A DNA stretch of 64,000 nt from the NCBI RefSeq assembly GCF_047496725.1, contig NC_132986.1:5488501-5552500 (forward strand). Reading direction: 5' to 3'. The notes under the pieces were generated by a model. The model ran no database searches. It saw nothing but the letters and a program-made list of their open reading frames with translations, and was not told the origin of the DNA. How positions within the stretch are numbered: the stretch's first letter is position 1; each line of letters opens with the position of its first letter. A program made the position numbers and the translations under genes. Positions 55,305 through 64,000 of this stretch are shown in pieces. This DNA is from Anoplolepis gracilipes (Eukaryota; Arthropoda; Insecta; Hymenoptera; Formicidae).

Positions 55305-58300
55305 CGCTATCATCTTATGTAAATTTGCTTGCAATAGGCTTTAGTTTACGCTTTTACAAAAGCACAAATAGCAATTCTCTTCTAAATATATTCGGATGAA
55401 GGAGACAATTTCTTGTAAAAAAAAGCAAATTTTTTTTCGAATTCTCATTTAATTATTCTATAACAAAATTAAACTTTTCAAATTTAAAATTTAAAAAGAA
55501 AGACCAAAACATTAGACTTGTTATAAAATTACTAAAATTAATAAAACGTAAAGACATTTTTATGTTAGAGAAAAGTAATTTTAAATTTCGTTAAAAATTA
55601 TCTATGGATTAATTACCATATAAATGCGAGAAATAATCCGAAGAGAAAGATCTTCATGCATTCTTTTTATCACATCGATAAAAGTATTTCGCAAAAACAT
55701 TAGAAGAAGGAACAGGGACGAGCCAGCGAAAGTGTCGGTGCTTGTAAGTCGACTAATGTCCAAGACGACGTCACCTTGATTCACCCCGAGACATTACCGT
55801 CGAGACATCTGGAAAACTTGCGAATTAAGAGATTCGTCGGCGACGCGAACGGAGGGGAGATCATTCGATTATTTCCAGCCATTAAGAGAACCCCTCCTCG
55901 TTCATCCCACTCCAACGTCACAAGGGTGAAACGTTTCTCCTTCTTTCCGAACTTTCGACATGAGTTTTACATTTCGCGTCTGGAGAAGGATGAAGAGGCA
56001 TCGGAATGACGAGGGAGAACGAGAGGCGTGCGTAGATGGCGAAATCGAAAATGGAGAAAGCGAGAGAGCGCGGTGGATTCTTCTTCGCAAGCGGAAGGTG
56101 CTGTTACGAGAGCGGTACATTCGACCCTCCGACCGTACGATTGGTATTCCGGTCCGGTGCACCAATATTGCGTTACCGAAACGCGTCGCGCAAACCGAAT
56201 TTAAACGACTACGAGCGTGACGACACGATGCCGCTTGTAAGTCACACCGCGGTGCGTGTCTTTTAATTCACACCACCCCGCTCGAAATAAACATCTCGAG
56301 ATGAGCGGGATTGAGACGTCACGTGCGGATCGACCGATTCCTCTCAATTGACGAGGGCTGCTAGAATTATAAAAAGCTCTTGATGAACAAGGGGGAAAAT
56401 TATTTTTCAAGAGCTCAATTATCTGCAAATTAAAATATAACCTATCATAGATATTAAATTAAAATATAATCTGTTACAAATGTTACCGTGGACAAGATAC
56501 ATTTTTTCATCCAGTTATATTACCTCAACTTTCATTTTATCTCATAAATAACGCACAGAAAAAAAATACATTCGAAAAAAAATATTCCACGACAACCTGT
56601 ACAAAGGGCCGATCAAACAATTAACTAATTTTTACCCAGTCCTATTTCCGGTTACTTTCCACGTATCAATTCTGTGAATTTCGATTATTAAAAGAACATC
56701 AAAGCGGAAGTGAATTGCTATTGTTACTCATTTTTAACCGGCGGAAATCCGAGCGAGAGAATTAAACAGCATTACGTGCGGGTGTCTGGCCCGAGGGCGG
56801 ACATCACAGAGAGGGTGGTCTCTCGTCGGTGAAAATTTTCAAAGGCTCGACATCGATGGGCTCTCGCTCGCGCGCATCAGAAGCGTGCAAGAACCCTTTC
56901 CGCAATTTCTCCGGTCGCACGAGCGCGGAATCAAGTGTTTGAGATTATGATGGTGGCTCCGGTCACGTATTTCATTAACCGTCATGCCGACAGTTCGGGG
57001 AGTTCAAGGGCGAGATTTCTGGCGGCGGAGGGTGCAGGTATCTATGAAATGTATTTGCTTTACGTTACATCCCTCGGGATGATCCTATTATAATTATGAA
57101 TGTCGTTGTTGTTGCCATGGCAAGTATCGGATGTACTGTCGTCAATTCTGGTTTTTGTTTCATACAAATTCGTTTGAACAAAAAGTTTTTCTTTATAGAT
57201 ATCTTCTATTTATCAGTTAAATATTTCAATATTAAATCAACACTTTGTAGAGCGAAAAGAATTTATAAATCCATAAAATAAATTTTATTATAATTTCATA
57301 TATTAATTATTATATATTACTGAATTTTAATTTTATGTATAAAAATGAGCTCTTTTATTATTATGTCAACATGTTGCAAAAGTGAAAGTAAATACGACAA
57401 TCTTATTGATAAACGTGATTAACAGAGTTCCATTTAATTGGCGTGCGATCACCCGCGTATAAATTAACGAGCAATTCTCTCTCGGATAATAAATTCCTTT
57501 CAAGACGCGGCAAAAGAAGCGTTTCTCTGTTCGCGAATCAAGAAGTCAATGTAAATCTGCGGCGGTATCGGCAGACTCGTTTGCGGCTACACGCTATGCC
57601 GCCCCTTTGAAACGAGCAGCGACAGATTGGTATTACCATATTGGGAAAGGGACTAGACTCCTTATTTCCCTATCCTTTTACCTGCGGGAAAGAAAAAAAA
57701 GAGAATATGGAGAGAGCGGTCGGTCCCTCTTTTTCTTTCTCCTTCCGGCGTTTCTCTTTCTTACTTCGATTCTCCACTTCGATCGTCTTTCCGGTGCGAT
57801 TCCTTTCTTACCCCTCCCGATACACTACTCCTTCCCTCGCGCTTTCTTTTTTCACGAGATTCCCGCATCCCTTTTTCCATCTCGGGCTCATCCGATTCTC
57901 GTCCACGAAGATTTCAATCTTGTTTGGTCGAGGCATCGACACGTCCTCATCTTCCTCTCGATTTTCTCCGCAAACTGCGAGAAATTCCCTTCCCTCTCAT
58001 AACATACATTTTTCCATCTCTTTCGTCCTTCTAGTCTTCGCATGTTGATTGGTGTCGGAGTGAAAAAAGATAGTCGATCTATAGAGGTTTCTATCATCGA
58101 TCGCACGCGATACATCAGCCACAAGCTCGACATTGGACATTTCGGCAGGTTTCGCGAGAAATTCGTAGAACCGACTTCTTTTCCTCGAATATCCTACGAA
58201 ATGATCCTACGATTTTCGCGTTATCATCGGTCTTTTTATTGATACTCGAGATTTCGATAGCAAATCAGTGATCAACGATTCAAGAGCCGAGCCTTTTTTA

Positions 58301-58819
58301 AAGAATGGTTTCATTCGAGTTGGGCTCGAGCGTTGTTTCGCGGCCCAGGAAAAGTCTTTTCCAGTCTATGAATACATTAGGAGCAAACAAAGGGCCGTCT
58401 CCTATAATCCCGCGACCCTTTTCCCTCTCTTCCTCCTATCCCGCCTATTTCTCCTCACTTTTCACTCCGGGGATGTTACACGCGTTTATTAAACCCGACC
58501 CGCCAACACGCTTTCTTAAGCACTTTACGAGAGCCCGGACGAGCTCTTCCTCTCGCTGTCCTGTGGAGGCTTGACGTTTCGCCCCTTTCCATTCTCTCGT
58601 CGCGGTATTATTGCGAGGCAGACGCAATTAAAATCGCGTCCATTCAGCTGCCCTAAAGCTATACCGAAGTACAAAACACGAGATTTAATAATTATTGGAA
58701 CGAATTTATTTGTCTATCGTGTGAAAAAGATAAAAAAATATTGTCATCAATAGTTAGTAATTATAATATTTACAATTATAAAATCTGTATAAATAATAAA
58801 TATGTATGTTTCTTTTCAG

Positions 58820-58913
58820 ACTGAGATCTGTTCGAGCGCTCTTACGGATGTAATTCACGCGGTCATCAATGGAACGGATGGTTGTCTATTTTGTTTTGGG
58901 CACGCTGGTTTAG
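58820..58913 (+). CDS. Kif26: KIF26-family kinesin-like protein, P-loop exon (partial gene)
   Basis: Internal exon of 94 nt, entered in phase 0 after TTTCTTTTCAG and left after one base of a codon at the strong donor G|GTAAGT (58914). It encodes TEICSSALTDVIHAVI, the first helix of the motor, followed by NGTDGCLFCFGHAGLG, which occupies the position of the kinesin P-loop where conventional motors have GQTGSGKT. Gln-Thr-Gly-Ser is replaced by His-Ala-Gly-Leu, consistent with the degenerate nucleotide pocket of KIF26 proteins. The final Gly codon is split, so the following Lys-Ser/Thr would be in the next exon. That exon was not found before the window ends. The exon follows directly on the sequence of 47499-47687. 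Confidence 0.88.
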
Positions 58914-60455
58914 GTAAGTTAAGAAATCTTTCTGTGGCGATGTTATATATTACAATATTTCTTCCTTATCAATCTCATATATTAAAATAATATTATTTAG
59001 TATTTATTTTAGTACTAATTTTAATAATAATATTAACTTTTATTTCGCTTTTATTTTGTTTTATTCTTTCTTTATTATCTGAGTAATATCAAGTTTAAAC
59101 GATATATTTTTGCACTTCTCAAAAAAACGTGTAGAAATTACGGAGTGTTCTCTCAGAATTTAATACATAAAATTCTCTAGAAATAATACTTGTTTTAAAT
59201 ACCGTGCAAGAGTAATATCTTAAAGTAATATATTACAAATTTTTATTCAACGATTTCTATTCAACAAGCTGTTCCGTTTTGTATAGACGACATTTCATTT
59301 CATTTGATAGTAATATTTGATTGCGCAAAAGTTATCGAAATGAATCGAAAAATAATTATATGAAATGTCTTGTAAAATTTTGATCTGTAATGATTCTTTT
59401 TTTATCTCTGTCAAATGCACAATATTATCCATTACTTTTTATATTAATTTATTTGATATTATTATTTTTTGTTGGAGAATACAGCGTGTTGTAAACTTGA
59501 ATTTTTATCTAAACTTCATCAGCATTCTGAATTTCCTTTAAAAAAAAAATTTTAATAGTTATGAAATAAAACAACCTCATTGCGGACCGAATCACACATT
59601 AATACAATAATATTTAAATTATTTCTATATATTTTAAAAGTGTGAAATATATAGAATATCTAGAATTTTAAACAAACTTAAAAAATAATATGTTCTTATT
59701 TCTTTAAAAAAATATAACTAATTAAAAGTAAATTTTTTTAGCTATAATATAAAGAGAAAATTATAAACTAAAAAGTAATTGTAAATTGATCACAAACTTG
59801 TTTACATAATCTAGAACGTTCCAAATTATTTAACAGTGATAAACTTGCTACAAATAGACTTTTATTATTTATACAAGATATTCCATACTGCTTCGCGTAT
59901 TCTCTTTGAGTCAAGAAATAAATTATTCCAGAATATCGATGATATATATCTCCTGAGGAAAATGTCGCTAGAATTTTTTTCTTTATTCTTTATTCTTCAT
60001 TTATTTAGATATTCTCTTTTCTTTATTCATTTCTCTTCGTTTTGCTGCTGCGAGGAACGCGTCGATAGAAGCGCAGAGTTGTTTTACATTTTAAGTAGTG
60101 ATATCAAGTTTGCATGCAAATGCACGATTATGCGTGGAAAGTGTACAGAAGGGAGGATCTTCTCGAGTGGTAATGTCAGTATAGAAAAAGAGTGAGAAAA
60201 GGGAAGAAAGTAGGGACAAGAGGAACGACAATGAGGAACAGTGAGACCGGAAGGAATGGCGATAATGTATGCTACTGGGACACACTCTTCCCCTCATACC
60301 TTTCGAATTTTAATACAGCGCAATCTAAGAGAGACCCTTCCTGTCATTGCGTGTTTTCTGCGCCAAAACAACTTTTAGACTAACGAATTTAAAATCTATT
60401 ATACAAAGTGAAAAAAAAAAAATACATACTAAAGTAAAATATTATTAATCTCGAA

Positions 60456-60465
<10 letters not shown>

Positions 60466-60502
<37 letters not shown>
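60466..60502 (+). repeat. (AT)n microsatellite
   Basis: Uninterrupted AT alternation of about 37 nt, preceded by a shorter TA run broken by one C. Confidence 0.85.
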
Positions 60503-60505
<3 letters not shown>

Positions 60506-63202
60506 CATAAATGGACATTATATATGTATGTACATATATTTTTTCAATAAATACAATTAATTTTACAAGTAACAAATAATAAATAATTTATAAATTACTT
60601 ACTCCACAGTTGCTCCGCTGATATCTTTTTTAATCTGTGACCTTCTCTTTACCCTTTATTACTGCTTTGTAGCATACTCACGATATCGTGAAAATACAGT
60701 TAATTATGATCAAAAGTATCTAATCGAATAATCGCGCGATACTTTTCACGACACTCCCGCCGTTGATCACGCGAAGTATTTTATTATATTGTGACGAAAA
60801 ATAAGACGAAATAAAATCTACACAACACTAAAAGATTAAATCTTGGTCAAATCCATCATGGTAATGCTCTATTACTGATGTATATATGTACGTAATATAA
60901 GTATGTTTGTATCTTAAAACAATGTTATTTACAGCAATATTTGAGAATATATTTCAGCTTGCTAATAGTTTAAATTTACACGACAAATTTTGATTGAATA
61001 AATCTCGCAAAATACACGTCTTGACAAATTCCAACAATAAATTTAATAATAAATAGTCAATATATGTATCGCGTTCTTTCGTTAATTGAAATAGCCATCG
61101 TCACGATACGTATCATTTATTAAAAAAGTTAATTGCGCGGAATCATTAATCGTAATTACTAATTTTGTAATATTATCATGAATAATCTTTTCGAAAAGTT
61201 ATACGATGTAAAAGTTAATACGACGATATTTGGAACGACTCGCGTCATTACTTGCTCCTTCGAGTCTCACTACGCAAATGACAACAAAGCGAGCGCGCGT
61301 CTCAATGTCAACACGTCATTGATCGCACAAAAACGAAGGCCAAAGACCGCGTGAAAGTTAATATACATAACATAGTATACCATTCATATTCATAGCAAAC
61401 CATTGTTATTTACGTATAATCACTGCTGTCATTTATGCAGCAAAATTTAAGCGAAAGATAACATCGGTCTTTGTATCGTTGTAATATTACACTTCGAAAC
61501 ACGATTATTTCTTATAATTATTACAATTAGCATAATTATTATAATTATAAATTTAATTAATTAATTTCTAATAAATGGACATGTAAGAATATATCGTGGC
61601 TATTTCATTCAAATAGTGAGAAAAATATAAAATTGATTACCATTTATTAATAATATATGTACATATTTCGCGAAATTTATGTACTATTAAATATTAGTTG
61701 TGTATTTTTTATCGATATCGTCTAATTAGCTATTAAATCGTCTCGCATAATATTATATAATATCAGAGTAAAAATGTTAAATGTCATTTCGTATTTTTTG
61801 ATATTTACAAAAAGGCGCAAGTACACTTTGGATCGACTTTAAGTTGAATTTTATAATTCACATCCTATTTCGATATTTATATGAATTTAATATTATTGAA
61901 ATAATAATCCGTTAATGAATTTTTTTTTTTTATTAAATCGTGATCACAAAAATTATTCATTAAAATATTTTTGATATCGATTATAACTGAAATAAAGTTT
62001 TGATAAAACGCGATAGACGATACTCTCTCAGTCGGTGTATCAGAACCAATTAAACTTCGTGGAATAATATTTCCGCACCGAGTTTCTTGTATATATTTCT
62101 CGCTGGAGGATTTTTTTATATTTGATAGACAAACACGTGTGAAAGTTTATATATTTAGATATAGTAAATAAGATAATAATAGTAATTAAATATAGAAAAT
62201 CACATCATTATAAAATCTGAATTCTTCTCAAAAATATATCTAAATTACTGTTTATATCTCGTTGTATAAAATAATTATATTCTCAATAGTTGTCTCTAAA
62301 GTCACTCAAATAAAACATCATTGTCTATAGAGAAACCACATTTCTAAAATTGATTTCAGAATCAAATAAGCTTACAGTTTTTTTTTAAAGCGCGACCTTA
62401 GTTGGCTGCCATTGTTCCTGTCCTGATATGGTTTCATAATTCATGGCGCGTTGAGAAATCGTCGGCCTTCAATGTCGAAGTTTGCGCAATCGAGCGGGAT
62501 TTCTTGCGGCGCACGAAAAGGGAATCGATAAAGTCGACAATAAAAGGAAGCGCGTCGGAGAGATAAGAGAGCCCAACGACCATAGACAAAGAAACGCGCA
62601 AAAAGAAGCCAAACGAATTCACGCAGTGTGTCTTCCCTCTCTCTTCCTAAAATACTTCAGGCAAGTCCGCGAGCAAACTGCTTTTGATCATCTCTAAGCG
62701 CACATTTCTCTCTCTTTTCCATTCCTTTCTTGCTGCTTCAGCTCCTCATTCTTTCCTTTTTTCATTCCTTTCTGTATTCCGATTTTCTCTTATCTCCTAT
62801 CATCCTCTGAAGCAAAAAAGAAGACGAGAAAAAGGGACCGACCGCGATTAGAATAGTGAAGGCATAAGAAAAGGAGGATGCAAACTAGGGGAAAGACCAG
62901 ATTTGCATAAATCTGCGGGAGGGGGGGGGGGAAGGGAAAGAATATGTATGAGAGACAGAGGCAACCCAATAAGGTCGGCGATATTTAAAAATGTCCAGAA
63001 TATAGAGCTTTTTATTTCGTACCCGCGATGCACATGTCGGTGCAACCAACTGTATTTTGCTCGCGTGCGCGTCTGTCATTCGTGGTCTAAAAATTACGGA
63101 AAAGCTACGAGAGAAGAAGGATTGCAGAGGATCTGTGAGACAGTGCCGAGAGAAAGAAGGGGGAGGAATGAGAGAAAAAGAGAGAAAGAGAGGAAGACAT
63201 GA

Positions 63203-63225
63203 AGAGAGAGAGAGAGAGAGAGAGA
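63203..63225 (+). repeat. (AG)n microsatellite
   Basis: Short perfect AG run at the end of a roughly 120-nt purine-rich region (about 63100-63225). Confidence 0.75.
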
Positions 63226-64000
63226 TTCGCGCTCTCAAAGCAACGGGTCTTGTTTCTTGCGAAAGGACAGAGGGCGAGTAGAAAGCTGTAGCGTATATAG
63301 ATATAGCGACAACAATGGGCCCGTTTGTACTTTGTAGCGCGTTCCTAATTACCCCCGCGCGGCGAACACCTCGTCGAACCCTTTGAGATCGCGGAAGGAC
63401 CGTGAAAGTGGATTATGCAACAACGAGGGGAAGAAGCACGCGTGCTTGATGCACCGAGACTTCCCTCTCGTTCCTTTCTCAAAAACGGTGCTTTGACAAT
63501 GATAACCTTAGTAAGCGATTCAGTCAAAGGAACCACGTGCTTCTCTCAATTTTGTTCTACATAACCGCGGAAGGATTTATTCACTTCTTGCTAATTTTGC
63601 GTATATAAATTCGTAGTAACGGTATAAAACAACACATATACATGTGTATATAAATTAAATCTTTTTTACTTATGATAAGTTAATTACGCAGAGAATATCA
63701 AAAATCGTAACACGAAGCGAAATGATTCCTCATGCAAATGCAAGTCTAAAATAATATAGAATAAAATTGTTTCACAGATTGCATTTTCGAGAAAATTGCA
63801 TTCCCATTAAAATAAATATATAGTATAAGAAACAATGCGAACAACTAACTAATAATAAACAATCTACCATAATCTAATATTAACAATGATATTTTTCTCA
63901 TATAAAAAAGTATACTCGTGTGGAATTTTAATTATCACTCTCATTTGATTCAAAAGTATCCCTACGGGAGAGCCTGGTACTGATCGTCTGAGAATGCAGC

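Larger units (their letters stand above)
47688..58819 (+). other. 11.1-kb intron of the KIF26-like kinesin gene
   Basis: This intron runs from donor GTATAT at 47688 to the acceptor TTTCTTTTCAG that ends at 58819. Phase 0 on both sides joins ...EEDSQ to TEICSS, in the correct order for a kinesin motor domain. It contains the (AG)n and (TC)n tracts, two hairpins and a G-rich/C-rich pair listed separately. CpG-rich patches (about 51540-51870, 52400-52680, 53060-53760, 55740-56400, 56700-57050 and 57460-58690) carry many overlapping chance frames. No other gene nested on either strand could be supported. Confidence 0.8.
58914..64000 (+). other. intron of the kinesin gene continuing past the window
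   Basis: After the donor at 58914 no exon encoding the expected Lys-Ser/Thr-Tyr-Thr-Met continuation was seen, so the intron is at least 5.1 kb and runs off the right edge. It is strongly AT-rich from 58920 to about 62380, with purine-rich and CpG-richer sequence from 62400 to 63560. The open frames (up to 119 codons near 59836) are AT-rich or purine low-complexity and are not recognisable proteins. Confidence 0.7.

Noticed and set aside
62661..62850. An acceptor-like sequence (ATACTTCAG) followed by GC AAG TCC, which would complete the split P-loop codon of the kinesin exon as Gly-Lys-Ser.
   Set aside because: After Gly-Lys-Ser the frame reads ASKLLLIIS and then pyrimidine-rich low complexity to a stop, not the Tyr-Thr-Met-Ile-Gly expected in KIF26 proteins. 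Two or three matching residues are explained by chance.

Overview
This window looks like a non-coding-rich stretch of an insect nuclear genome, probably hymenopteran and possibly an ant. That is inferred from the overall character: AT-rich sequence mixed with CpG-rich patches, many GA/TC and TA microsatellites, very long introns, and no compact gene array. No bacterial-type operons, CRISPR arrays, rRNA genes or convincing tRNA genes were seen.

The only protein-coding sequence I can support is two short plus-strand exons of one gene, at 47499-47687 and 58820-58913. Both end cleanly at splice sites and their reading frames fit each other. Together they encode the start of a kinesin-type motor domain whose sequence matches the KIF26 family (vertebrate KIF26A/B; the insect homologue is known in Drosophila as kinesin-like CG14535; C. 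elegans VAB-8 is a relative). The P-loop is the atypical KIF26 kind, and the second exon ends inside it. The exons are separated by an 11.1-kb intron. At least 5 kb of further intron follows to the right edge, and the rest of the motor, stalk and tail must lie beyond the window. The upstream exons were not found and are either to the left or too small to recognise.

The first 47.5 kb has no gene I can defend. It is most simply an upstream intron and/or intergenic sequence. It contains two clear structured repeats: a 182-bp foldback with 59-bp, nearly perfect arms (13890-14071), and a 578-bp foldback transposable element with roughly 187-bp arms flanked by an 8-bp target-site duplication (30656-31233). 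It also holds several GA, GTC, GACA and poly-T tracts and a possible 40-nt exon at 36292-36331.

The 11.1-kb intron holds a 65-nt (AG)n tract, a small perfect hairpin, a 30-nt (TC)n tract, a G-rich/C-rich pair near 53.2-53.4 kb, and an imperfect hairpin of about 94 nt at 55211-55304 that is shaped like a pre-miRNA. The last 5 kb is mostly AT-rich and contains a TA microsatellite and purine-rich tracts. Most long open frames in the window lie in CpG-rich patches where several frames are open on both strands at once, so I treat them as chance.
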